Assembly: GCA_947646015.1 (NCBI GenBank)
Contig: CANSEY010000005.1
Span: forward strand, 62,001-126,000
Direction: 5' to 3'
DNA length: 64,000 nt
Source: an uncultured Bacteroides sp.
GTDB taxonomy: Bacteria > Bacteroidota > Bacteroidia > Bacteroidales > Bacteroidaceae
The notes under the pieces: model-generated
Seen by the model: the letters and a program-made list of their open reading frames with translations, nothing else
Database searches by the model: none
Told to the model about the DNA's origin: nothing
Shown: in pieces, positions 10,901-18,524 of the stretch
How the letters are laid out: every line of letters starts with the position of its first letter
Numbering within the stretch: position 1 is the stretch's first letter
Program-made: the position numbers and the translations under genes

Positions 10901-11164
10901 AGTGTCGAACGCCAGAAAAGAGAATACAAGTCGATAACCACTCTTTACTTTTGTAGAAAATCTTCCGTCGTCATCAGTTGTAGTTGAAAGTTGAGGCACA
11001 GTTTTTCCACTTTCATTTTTAACAATAACAGAAGCATAAGGCAATGTAGTATTATTGCTTTTATCTTTGACTACACCACTGACAGGAATATCCTGAGCCC
11101 GAACACCAACTGAGGTGACGGCAATCGCCATAGCCAATAAGCCATATTTAAATATATTTCTCAT
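7994..11164 (-). CDS. SusC/RagA-family TonB-dependent outer-membrane transporter
   Basis: A 1056-residue protein with a Sec signal peptide (cleavage near VGVRAQ). Residues about 25-110 are the CarboxypepD_reg-like domain (VSGVVKDKSNNTTLPYASV). Then come the TonB-dependent plug (ELLQGRVPGLNIQ, SFSIRGVSDI, IEDIANIQVLKDAAATSLYG, GVILIETKRG) and a large beta-barrel ending in aromatic TVTFGVSMDF, the usual outer-membrane insertion signature. It imports oligosaccharides with its SusD partner at 6458-7969. This is the second SusC in the operon. It is preceded by the DUF5007 gene with only 23 bp between them, so it has no promoter of its own that I can see. Confidence 0.95.
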   Translation of the reverse strand: MRNIFKYGLLAMAIAVTSVGVRAQDIPVSGVVKDKSNNTTLPYASVIVKNESGKTVPQLSTTTDDDGRFSTKVKSGYRLVFSFLAFDTLSVKVTKPSERMQIYLSPVENMIEETVVVGFKRVSKAAVTASVTVIKAEDLVNTPVANPMELLQGRVPGLNIQVNNGTPGGLPSFSIRGVSDISVQSSGDGEFMMGLTPPLFVVDGIPQEDVTGYDAAGLLSGATVSPLAMIPLEDIANIQVLKDAAATSLYGSKGAYGVILIETKRGETAKPKVSYSANFVVKTPPRLRDVLAGGAERALRIMQILGNDTSAYHGYNEIHKLQALSDSLNPYYNNNTDWQGVFYQTTYNQTHNLSFSGKPNEKFDYKINANYYTEKGIVKNTDFNRYGIRAAVGYKPNDRFHLNLNLATTLTRNSNGSGNAFSQSGVAAGSAASSLLPPPSMYTASNSALSVFSVQADNQNVVYDASMNVMYLLPFDIRWTSTLGYKYGTVENEKFTPGILNANRAAWNNGSEYSYNMYVRSLLSRAVKLGIVNFDLQGGFELSSEKYSGNFITLNGLASDHIWSSGMPSMAAGRSNFSDKKNTFALIIDPQLSLPGGKYVFTPNIRPEINSSYGSQAKWAINPSLGFRWNFSRESFAKKWKFLDAGALRVTWGRSTTYKASIYDIWGSYNLSKDTYNGVSIIPIDKNAMPNPDLKPVTSTSWNLGTDLSFLNNKIMFVAEAYYKQIDNQLSSIELANHNAFNSVRSTKTSLVNYGLEFSLNVRPLSRQSNWDLNVATSLAINKDVIAKLPNEVRQIINSDAEVVNKLGSNAMGNYLYVYKGVYATDEDVPVNPLTGERLRMGGNTSTQAYFKAGDPIWVDVNGDYIIDEKDKMIVGNSQPRMTGGISINLRYKAFSINTNCSFTLRRDIINKALADRFRAYGTPVAGKVNLTGSGALTPIEAYNFWTEDNIYAQYPNPFDYTRSSIIQPFRYDQTLFMEDGSYFKINGISVAYTIPKKMLDFFRISRCQLNFSMNNIYTFSKYSGINPENVNNLGYDTSGGYPNGRTVTFGVSMDF

Positions 11165-11187
11165 ATTAGAATCATGGTATTAATTAG

Positions 11188-12222
11188 TTATTTTCCATCT
11201 TCAAACAAGGGGGCTCCTGCTGTAAATACAACTATTATCTCCCAATGAGCTTCCTTGTATATCGCAAATTCAAATGACATAGTGGATGTCATACGATAAC
11301 CACTTGCTGTAATACGGTCGTATAAGAAATTGACATTTATTCTATTACCATCTTTATTGGTATATTTTGATTTCATTTCAACCAATGGCATCGGATAAAC
11401 GACATCGTACTTTACATATTCATCGGTTTTCTCCATATTAAAACCATGAATCAGATTAGCCCAGTCTGTCTGATTAAAAGATGATGGTGAGATCGGTGTA
11501 TAATCCGGTCCATAAAAACGGAAAGTCAAACTTTTTACATCATCGTCATTATCCTGATTCTCACGAAAATAAATATGTACATCTTCAGGAAACATATAGT
11601 CTCCACTTTCTGTTTGAAAAAGGGTTAACGAATTGGGTGTAACATAGTCCTGTCCCTGCACCAACCCTGTTTCCGGATCGTATATACTCGGTTCGTAATC
11701 ACTTTCTCTGACAGGTATAAGCTGCATATCGGTAAAAGTTTTATATCCTCCAGAGTTTTTCACCAGCACATCAAAAATATAACCGTCACTCGGAGCACAC
11801 TGCACAAAAGAAGATTCGGCATTAGACCACATCATAAATTCTCCGGAATGCTTTTTAACCTGAAAAAGAGTACGATATTCTATTTCTCTTTTAGCTTCTA
11901 TTTCTTCTATAGACTTTTCGGTACCCATATATGGAGTTTTCCAAACTTTTACCGGGAAATATTCCGTCAATTCAGGTGCAGGACTTCCATCGGCCCTCAC
12001 GATTCGTGATATTTCGAAAGTAAGAGGAAGCGTTGAATTACCCGATGAAAAGTTGTCGGACATCAAAGTATTTTTTCCTAGCTGAGGACGATATAGTTTT
12101 GTAGTAAAATTGACGTCTCTGTCGAAAGCATCCAAACTATCCGGCAAATATTTATCGACACACGATATGCTTAATAATACGCAGGAAAACAGCAGCGCAA
12201 TATTTTTACTTCTTATATTCAT
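11188..12222 (-). CDS. DUF5007-type lipoprotein
   Basis: A 344-residue lipoprotein. I start it at the ATG at 12222, where MNIRSKNIALLFSC leads into lipobox Cys21 (LLSISC); a longer ORF up to 12318 adds an implausible second hydrophobic segment and fully overlaps the upstream FAS1 gene. An ATG at 12228 is equally possible. The mature protein starts VDKYLPDSLDAFDRDVNF and matches the DUF5007 type that follows FAS1 genes in Bacteroides PULs. No catalytic motif is visible. It overlaps the FAS1 gene end by 17 bp, suggesting translational coupling. The function is unknown; a surface glycan-binding role is inferred from context. Confidence 0.75.
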   Translation of the reverse strand: MNIRSKNIALLFSCVLLSISCVDKYLPDSLDAFDRDVNFTTKLYRPQLGKNTLMSDNFSSGNSTLPLTFEISRIVRADGSPAPELTEYFPVKVWKTPYMGTEKSIEEIEAKREIEYRTLFQVKKHSGEFMMWSNAESSFVQCAPSDGYIFDVLVKNSGGYKTFTDMQLIPVRESDYEPSIYDPETGLVQGQDYVTPNSLTLFQTESGDYMFPEDVHIYFRENQDNDDDVKSLTFRFYGPDYTPISPSSFNQTDWANLIHGFNMEKTDEYVKYDVVYPMPLVEMKSKYTNKDGNRINVNFLYDRITASGYRMTSTMSFEFAIYKEAHWEIIVVFTAGAPLFEDGK

Positions 12223-13000
12223 TGCCATAATTATTAAATACGTAAATAAATTCATCAAAACCGAAACTGTGTTGTGGAGAAAGGATGTGAATGATACCAT
12301 TATTTGTATAAACATCATTCCATACCGTAGAAACTCTGTTCCAGTTATCTTTTACCTGAGAGTTTTTCATATCACTAAAAATAAGCTGTTTGACTCCTCC
12401 GCCTACAAATCCGGATGCCGGTTTGCGAGAACATTCTATATTCATTTGATAATTGTACTTCAAAGAATTTAAGGAGTTATTTCCTTCGTTGGCTAGAATA
12501 TTATCGGTATCGTAACTACCTTTAATAATGTACTTGCATAACATTCGCTCAAGATCAGCTCTATAATCATAATGATATTCGTTAATGATCGTATCATTTA
12601 AAGTCGGTGTTACAACATTAACGATCGTATCTTTAACAACAAACGGTTCAATTAATAAATCACTCAAATAAATCGCTTCACCCAACTCCTTTTGTTTACG
12701 GTACTCGTTAAGTTGCGCCAATGAGGAACGGATACATGCATCCGGTATGGCAAAAACTGTATATTGCACATCCGTCTGTTCCATCTGTTGTATGAAATCG
12801 GGAATATTGTTGACAAGAACCATCATAGAATCAAATTTCAAATTCAACCTTTCATTCCCTGTGGACAAATAATCCAGAACGGTTCCATTAAATACTTCGG
12901 TTTCATTTTCCTCAGGATATGAAGCCACTTCGTAATCTGTACAAGACAGCATCCAAAGGGAAGCCGAAGTCAGACATAAAATAAATAGTATCTTATTCAT
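12206..13000 (-). CDS. Fasciclin (FAS1) domain lipoprotein
   Basis: A 264-residue lipoprotein using the ATG at 13000; upstream codons to 13093 lie inside the SusD gene and encode a basic stretch unlike a signal peptide. The lipobox Cys20 (WMLSC) follows a hydrophobic segment. A FAS1-like domain spans about residues 45-260: NIPDFIQQMEQTDVQYTVFA with the IPDACIRSSL helix, the DLERMLCKYIIKGSY segment and terminal NNGIIHILSPQHSFGF. It lies 13 bp after the SusD gene and overlaps the DUF5007 gene. It mirrors the FAS1 gene at 5709-6431, so each SusC/SusD set of this operon carries its own FAS1 protein. Confidence 0.82.
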   Translation of the reverse strand: MNKILFILCLTSASLWMLSCTDYEVASYPEENETEVFNGTVLDYLSTGNERLNLKFDSMMVLVNNIPDFIQQMEQTDVQYTVFAIPDACIRSSLAQLNEYRKQKELGEAIYLSDLLIEPFVVKDTIVNVVTPTLNDTIINEYHYDYRADLERMLCKYIIKGSYDTDNILANEGNNSLNSLKYNYQMNIECSRKPASGFVGGGVKQLIFSDMKNSQVKDNWNRVSTVWNDVYTNNGIIHILSPQHSFGFDEFIYVFNNYGNEYKK

Positions 13001-13013
13001 TGTCGTTTTCTTT

Positions 13014-14573
13014 TTATTTCCAAAACTCATTTTGTTCAATCTGTGAATTAGCAGTAATGATATCTTCCGATACCGGCCAGTAGATTCCACCACTGCTGAT
13101 CAGTCGCAAGAATGTCTCATTATCTTTCATCAGCTTTTGCCGACGGACAAGGTCATACCATCTCCAGCCTTCTCCCATAAGCTCTCTGCGACGCTCTTCA
13201 AATATCTCGGCAATTAAGCTTTCGCGATTATTCCCAAAATCCTTTTTAAAGGATACTTCTCTCAATCCACGATTTGTTCGGACCATATTCAGGTAGGATA
13301 CAGCTTCTGTGCTTCTATTTAGTGCGCATAATGCTTCAGCCCGTAGTAAGGTGATATCTTCAAGACGAGTGAAAACAATTGACGAGCCAAATACTCCGAA
13401 ATCATTGTCTTTCGCCGATCCATCCTGAATAATCTTTATTTTACTGAACACCGGAATTTCTTCATTCAAATTCTGAACATAATAGGATGAATATTTGATG
13501 GTGTCCATGATTCCAAACCGCAAGTCATCGAAATTGGTAAAAATCGAAAATAAGCTGTCCTTTGAAACGTATATTTCAGGATAGGATTTTTGTACCAACG
13601 GATAAGCTAAAGTCAACTGTTCAAGATGTCCGCTTTGAGTTGCTTCGTTATCATTGTGAGCAAAATTAAATCCAAGAATCCTCGAACCTTTTACACTCGC
13701 ATTCGAGTAAAACAGCCCTGTTTCTGAAGTCAAATCGGTAATGGAAGTATATTTTGCATTAATCTCAGATGCATGGTCTATTATAAATGCAGAATATGTC
13801 TCGGCTTCTGCATAATTTCCCTGCCAAGCACAGATGTGAGCTAATACAGAGTATGCAGATAACTTATTGAACAGTTTTCCCTGCCATTGGGCCCCATATG
13901 AACCATAATATAAATTCGTTTGAGTACCATATTGATAGGGTAAATCCTTTATAGCTGTCAACAGTTCTGCCTTAGCATAACTCAGCACCGTTTGAGCGTC
14001 TGTACGAGGCATAGACGGAAAAGTTCCGTTATCATAAGAATAGGTGACTAACGGCACATCTCCCCAAATTCTTACCATATAAAAATAAGCAAATGCCCTC
14101 AAAGCGCGTACTTGAGCAATGTCATATTTCAAGTTTTGTTCAGAATACGACCGGTCAAGTTCGACAGTTCGTGGAGCTTTTTCCATAAAAACAGATGCCG
14201 CATTGATTACCGCATAAAATCTTCTCCAGTTAGATACTTTCTTCAACAAGTCGTATGGCTTGTTCAATTCATTATCAGACACAGCTTGTAAGTCACTACG
14301 CTTATAAACCGTAAAATCCCCCTTCCGCAAATCACCACATATCCAATGAGTATTGTTATCGGCCAAGGCTGCGCGTGTCAAGCCATATACTCCCATCAAT
14401 GCTGATCGAGTATCTTCAAGGGTCTTCCATTGTTGGGTTTCCGAAGCTGCATGTTTGGGATCTACATCCAGAAAGTCATTGCAGGACTGCAGAAATAGAC
14501 AAACAAGTGCGGAGAAAAGAGCTAACCGCAATGTAGCCACATTATTCACTTTTATTATACTATAATTCTTCAT
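13014..14573 (-). CDS. SusD/RagB-family outer-membrane glycan-binding lipoprotein
   Basis: A 519-residue lipoprotein with a long signal segment to Cys31 (LFLQSC), followed by NDFLDVDPKHAASETQQW, the classical SusD start. Helical repeat features include AQVRALRAFAYFYMVRIWGD with VPLVTYSYD, and the C-terminal EIFEERRRELMGEGWRWYD then LVRRQKLM box. It captures oligosaccharides for a SusC barrel. Unusually, it is separated from its SusC (15316-18249) by a 194-residue unknown gene and a further 131 bp, rather than following directly. The 131-bp spacer (14574-14704) shows no clear promoter or terminator. Confidence 0.93.
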   Translation of the reverse strand: MKNYSIIKVNNVATLRLALFSALVCLFLQSCNDFLDVDPKHAASETQQWKTLEDTRSALMGVYGLTRAALADNNTHWICGDLRKGDFTVYKRSDLQAVSDNELNKPYDLLKKVSNWRRFYAVINAASVFMEKAPRTVELDRSYSEQNLKYDIAQVRALRAFAYFYMVRIWGDVPLVTYSYDNGTFPSMPRTDAQTVLSYAKAELLTAIKDLPYQYGTQTNLYYGSYGAQWQGKLFNKLSAYSVLAHICAWQGNYAEAETYSAFIIDHASEINAKYTSITDLTSETGLFYSNASVKGSRILGFNFAHNDNEATQSGHLEQLTLAYPLVQKSYPEIYVSKDSLFSIFTNFDDLRFGIMDTIKYSSYYVQNLNEEIPVFSKIKIIQDGSAKDNDFGVFGSSIVFTRLEDITLLRAEALCALNRSTEAVSYLNMVRTNRGLREVSFKKDFGNNRESLIAEIFEERRRELMGEGWRWYDLVRRQKLMKDNETFLRLISSGGIYWPVSEDIITANSQIEQNEFWK

Positions 14574-14704
14574 AAGTATTATTTTTTTAATCTATCCTTT
14601 TAGGTATTCCATATCGATAAATCTTTGCAGACATGGTAAAATTATGACCACCTCGTGCAGTACCAAATAAAAGAGTTTATATCATTCTAACAATTGGTTT
14701 AAAT

Positions 14705-15289
14705 TTAAAATTCTATCTTCCCGCCACTAACTTTTCTAATAAGTTTAGGCTTTTGTACATTTTTTTGTTCATACACTCGAAAAAGTTGCAAAAATGCCTT
14801 AATACGTCTAGATCGAACATTTTCAGATATACCCGCTATAGAATCTTGCTTCCATACAGTTCGTATATATTCTGGAAAAAACTTGTGGCGATCACCTTCT
14901 TCATTTATCTCTAAAAGACGTTTTACAAATGCAGAAGATTCTTTTGGCGGCAACACACCACGCACCCATCTAATTCTTAAACTATCCGACCGTTGACGAA
15001 TAACAGCCAGCTTTTTATTCCTCATTTCCAAAGAATCTTTCTCTACTGCAATCTTTTTACGGAGTTCTTTTTCTTCATCGGAAGTTATATTATTTTTCTG
15101 CTTCTTTGCAAATAACTCTTTTTCTAATTCTACACGCCTATTATTATGTTTCTCATACATTTGCCAAAGATCTTCAGTTCGGACTTTTAATAATTTATCA
15201 ATCTCAGAATCAAATTCCTCATCACTTATTTGCGCATAACCAGAAGAAATACAGCTGAATAATATTAATGCTGTTACAAATAATTTCAT
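14705..15289 (-). CDS. Secreted coiled-coil protein of unknown function between SusC and SusD genes
   Basis: A 194-residue protein with a Sec-type signal peptide (ISSGYAQ, cleavage near residue 19). I do not recognise a family. About residues 25-110 are strongly charged and heptad-like (DLWQMYEKHNNRRVELEKEL, then DEEKELRKKIAVEKDSL and IRQRSDSLRIRW), so an alpha-helical coiled coil is likely. The C-terminal part is basic (RSRRIKAFLQLF, KPKLIRKVSGGK). There is no lipobox, so it is probably periplasmic. It lies 26 bp after the SusC gene and 131 bp before SusD, inside the operon. Its location suggests a partner of the SusCD complex or of TonB-linked signalling, but this is inference only. Confidence 0.7.
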   Translation of the reverse strand: MKLFVTALILFSCISSGYAQISDEEFDSEIDKLLKVRTEDLWQMYEKHNNRRVELEKELFAKKQKNNITSDEEKELRKKIAVEKDSLEMRNKKLAVIRQRSDSLRIRWVRGVLPPKESSAFVKRLLEINEEGDRHKFFPEYIRTVWKQDSIAGISENVRSRRIKAFLQLFRVYEQKNVQKPKLIRKVSGGKIEF

Positions 15290-15315
15290 ATTCTTATTCT
15301 TTAATTAAACGTAAA

Positions 15316-18249
15316 TTAGAATTTAAATCTCAATCCAAGTGAAACTGAGCGAGGAATGGGAAGCGAATACCCGTCATAGGTGCCATTGAAGTTTACTAAT
15401 TCCGGATCACCTGCTGAAAAATTACTGAAAGATAACAGATTAGATCCTGTCAGATAGAAATACAAACTCTTAGGTATATTACTACCTACTTTCTTTATAG
15501 GAAGTGTGTAACCAACAGTTATATTTCTCAGTTTCAGGTAAGATAGCTTTTCAAGGAACAAATCCTGTTCTGCACGGTAAGGATGAACACTGCTTTGCGG
15601 ATTGTATATAGGATAATTATCACGCTGATTAGTGTTTTGCCAAAAGAAAATCTCTTTAATAGACTGCAAGGACTGAATATTATCCAAAGTCGCAAAGTCG
15701 TAACGTTGCTGATCGCGCATATTTAAAGCACTATGCCCCAAAGCAAAGAAGAGATTGAAGCTGAAATCGAATCCTTTATAAGCAAACTGGTTAGTCAATC
15801 CTCCTGTATAGGGTGGAATGGCATGTCCGGTCAGCACACGGTCATTGTCGTTAATCTGATTGTTTCCGTCAACGTCTGTCCAAACAGGATCTCCTGCTTT
15901 AAAAGGAACTCCATTTACGTTCAGTGGTTTCCCATTCATAACAGGAACTTCTGAGTCGTTTGTATAAATGCCTTTATTTTGATACACCCAAAAGGCATCA
16001 ACTGACTGTCCTACTTGTAGTTTATGGTCGCCTATCACAGTTGTCTTCTGGTTTTCGGGAAGTTTCTCTAGTTTGTTCTTATTATAACTTGCATTGAAAG
16101 ACAAATCCCACTTCAACGGAGTGTTCTTCAAAATGGATGCCGAAAGATTTAATTCCAATCCCTGATTACTGATATCCATTCCACTGGCCAGTTTATACTC
16201 ATATCCCATTTCTTGAGTGACAGGCAAATATGTCAATAAATTCTTTTCATAATTCTTATACAGACTTATTTCCGCAATAATGCGATTGTCGAAAAAAGAA
16301 CCTTTCAAAGCAAGCTCCATTTTATCAGAATAGGGAAGCTTTAAATCATAACCAACCCAACCCGATGCATACGGACGAGTGATTGTTGCAAATCCATTAG
16401 CTGAGGAAAGTAACGGTTCGCCACTCCATGTGATACTTGTAGCCAAGTATTGAGGACCTAATTCATATCTATCGGACTGGAATGATTTGGCTATTCGTGC
16501 ATAAGATGCACGCAAAGACAATCCAGACAATGCAGTACTACCTGTAAAAAATTGATTCTTTAAATTCCATTCAGCAGAGGCAGCGGGTGTAAACATCCAT
16601 CTGTGATCCGACTGGATAGCGGAATTTCCGTCGTATCTTGCCAATAATCCCACATTAAGCAAATTCTTATACTTATAATCTAAAGCTATTGAAGTCGATA
16701 CCCACCTATTCTCCAAACGATCAACATAACGATACTGCTTGAAGTTCCCGGTACTTGTTGTCGGCTTCATATCATCATCACCATCATAGGCACGAGTATA
16801 ATTATAGTGATACAAATCGCTGGTTATAGAGCCATTCCACTGAATATTCAACTTATGAATATCAGCTAAAGGCAACAAATAGCTCGCTGAAGTTTCACCT
16901 ATAATCCGTTGATTGTATCCTGAATAGTTAGAGACAAAGTTGACGGACTCCAACAAAACCATAGGCCAAAAAGCGCGACGAACATTTGTTGTATAATCAA
17001 GTTTGATGCTGGCTGTAGCATTGAATCTTTGCTTAGTATAGCTCAAAGCCAACAATCCATTCAGTAAATTGTTATAATTATCATCTTTAGTCAAATCATT
17101 GGATATTAAAAAGTCATTATACAAATTGCCGGCAGGTGCAAGCGGAGTTGAAAAATCAACCATATACTCCATCTCAGCAAACCTGTCTCTAAAATTCCGA
17201 TTCCTGACACGGTCTATCTTAGCGGCATTAATAATTGTACTAACATTCAAGCCATCCAAAGGAACCATATTCAAGGCAAAACCAATATTATATTTCGTAT
17301 AAGAGGTATTGTCCGCTGCTCCCGCATCTTTTGTCGTTGCGAGTGTAAATACATAATTCGCTTTTTTTGAACCACCACCGATAGAAGCATTTACATTATA
17401 TAAGAGTGATGACTGATAATAATCGTCTGCCCAGTCCGGTTTACCAAAATAACGTACATCTCTTGTATCCATAAGATAATCGGGTTGTTTGCCCGGTGTA
17501 AGAGAATACGTATCATAGAAACGTTGACGGAATGCTTTTTCGTATGATCCATTCGTCATACGAACCGAAGACGGAGCAAAGGCCATTCCTGCCGAAACTC
17601 CGATAGAGACGTTCTCCCCACCATAATAACCGTCTTTGGTCGTTATCCAGATGGCGCCATTGGCAGCTAAAGGACCTAATTTGGCAAGCTGAAGCGGATC
17701 CTTGATAATTTCTATTGACTCTATGGAAGATATATCCAGTCCCGCCAACATATTGGCAGCAGCTCCTATCGGATTAATATCAAACTGTTTGATATCGTAC
17801 ACATAGCTGTTTTCCAACATCAAAGGAACACCATTCAAATAAATCGTCGGCTGAACACCGGACACATCTTTATTTGAAAAGACAGGTGAAGATAAGCCAC
17901 GAACCAGCATGCTTTGAATGGTACCAGGCTCTCCATTATTTTCCTGTACATATACACCGGCCACATTCCCTTTCAGTAATTGCTGAATAGATAAAAATTG
18001 AGAGCGCTGCAACATCCTGATATCAACAGTATCACTCACCCCAAAGGAGTCTATACTACGATTAGTAACGAAACGAGATCCTACATTCTTCTCAAAAGAG
18101 TCTTTTTTCATATAGGTCTCCACAGAATCAATATTCACAGGCGAACTTGATTGAGACGCTATCGCTCCACTAAATCCTAAAAAGCCCATGACAGCCAGCA
18201 AACGACAAACAGGCTTCTGCAAAAAGAAATTAGGTAAAATTATCACCAT
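15316..18249 (-). CDS. SusC-like TonB-dependent transporter lacking the N-terminal carboxypeptidase-like domain
   Basis: A 977-residue SusC-type barrel. After the signal region (residues 1-32) it passes, through a short linker, into the plug: SIQQLLKGNVAGVYVQ, SMLVRGLSSPVFSN, QPTIYLNGVPLM, DISSIESIEIIKDPLQL and ANGAIWITTKDG. The CarboxypepD_reg domain present in the other SusC of this operon is missing. The barrel ends PRSVSLGLRFKF. It is the first gene of the 11-gene operon. Its promoter region (18250-18524) carries two copies of the 21-bp operator-like element described separately. The role is outer-membrane import of oligosaccharides with the SusD at 13014-14573. Confidence 0.93.
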   Translation of the reverse strand: MVIILPNFFLQKPVCRLLAVMGFLGFSGAIASQSSSPVNIDSVETYMKKDSFEKNVGSRFVTNRSIDSFGVSDTVDIRMLQRSQFLSIQQLLKGNVAGVYVQENNGEPGTIQSMLVRGLSSPVFSNKDVSGVQPTIYLNGVPLMLENSYVYDIKQFDINPIGAAANMLAGLDISSIESIEIIKDPLQLAKLGPLAANGAIWITTKDGYYGGENVSIGVSAGMAFAPSSVRMTNGSYEKAFRQRFYDTYSLTPGKQPDYLMDTRDVRYFGKPDWADDYYQSSLLYNVNASIGGGSKKANYVFTLATTKDAGAADNTSYTKYNIGFALNMVPLDGLNVSTIINAAKIDRVRNRNFRDRFAEMEYMVDFSTPLAPAGNLYNDFLISNDLTKDDNYNNLLNGLLALSYTKQRFNATASIKLDYTTNVRRAFWPMVLLESVNFVSNYSGYNQRIIGETSASYLLPLADIHKLNIQWNGSITSDLYHYNYTRAYDGDDDMKPTTSTGNFKQYRYVDRLENRWVSTSIALDYKYKNLLNVGLLARYDGNSAIQSDHRWMFTPAASAEWNLKNQFFTGSTALSGLSLRASYARIAKSFQSDRYELGPQYLATSITWSGEPLLSSANGFATITRPYASGWVGYDLKLPYSDKMELALKGSFFDNRIIAEISLYKNYEKNLLTYLPVTQEMGYEYKLASGMDISNQGLELNLSASILKNTPLKWDLSFNASYNKNKLEKLPENQKTTVIGDHKLQVGQSVDAFWVYQNKGIYTNDSEVPVMNGKPLNVNGVPFKAGDPVWTDVDGNNQINDNDRVLTGHAIPPYTGGLTNQFAYKGFDFSFNLFFALGHSALNMRDQQRYDFATLDNIQSLQSIKEIFFWQNTNQRDNYPIYNPQSSVHPYRAEQDLFLEKLSYLKLRNITVGYTLPIKKVGSNIPKSLYFYLTGSNLLSFSNFSAGDPELVNFNGTYDGYSLPIPRSVSLGLRFKF

Positions 18250-18310
18250 ACTATTAGATTTATAAAGTTATTTAGACCAAATAAGTATTAGTTGTGCATC
18301 AAATGCATCA

Positions 18311-18318
18311 CAAAAGTG
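18311..18318 (-). promoter_or_regulatory. Putative -7 element of the main PUL operon
   Basis: Read on the minus strand this is CACTTTTG, one mismatch from the Bacteroides -7 consensus TAnnTTTG. It would start transcription near 18304, giving a leader of about 55 nt before the ATG at 18249. The operator-like 21-mer at 18338-18358 ends exactly 19 bp upstream of it, the same spacing as in the other two PUL promoters. There is no clear -33 box, as expected for an activator-dependent promoter. Confidence 0.55.
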
Positions 18319-18337
18319 CGAGTTATCCAGTAGAAAG

Positions 18338-18358
18338 AAGTTCTCTAATCATTCAAAA
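18338..18358 (-). promoter_or_regulatory. Promoter-proximal HTCS operator candidate, main PUL operon
   Basis: On the plus strand it reads AAGTTC-N3-AATCATTCAAAA; in promoter orientation it is TTTTGAATGATT-N3-GAACTT. It is identical outside the N3 to elements at 18419-18439 and 29970-29990. It lies 19 bp upstream of the -7-like element, so it overlaps the -33 region, the usual place for an activator such as the adjacent HTCS. Binding by the HTCS is inferred from recurrence and position. Confidence 0.6.
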
Positions 18359-18418
18359 ACCTCCAAAATTGGACCATAATCGCTATTAACTATCATAGGT
18401 CTAAAAATCGTTCAATAT

Positions 18419-18439
18419 AAGTTCAGAAATCATTCAAAA
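18419..18439 (-). promoter_or_regulatory. Upstream HTCS operator candidate
   Basis: This second copy of AAGTTC-N3-AATCATTCAAAA lies 81 bp upstream of the promoter-proximal copy in the same orientation. A degenerate half-site, AATCGTTCAA, lies between them at 18406-18415. The rest of the 18250-18524 gap holds no ORF or RNA gene that I can see. Confidence 0.55.
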
Positions 18440-18524
18440 GGGATAGATCATTGATATATAGAAAAGTACGCATCTTCCATTAAGATACGTACTTGTGCAT
18501 TTTAAGTTCATATTATTTTTTATC

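Noticed and set aside
26..18249. Horizontally acquired island with an integrase
   Set aside because: No integrase, transposase, tRNA edge or direct repeat was seen around the PUL, so a mobile-element call is not supported within the window.
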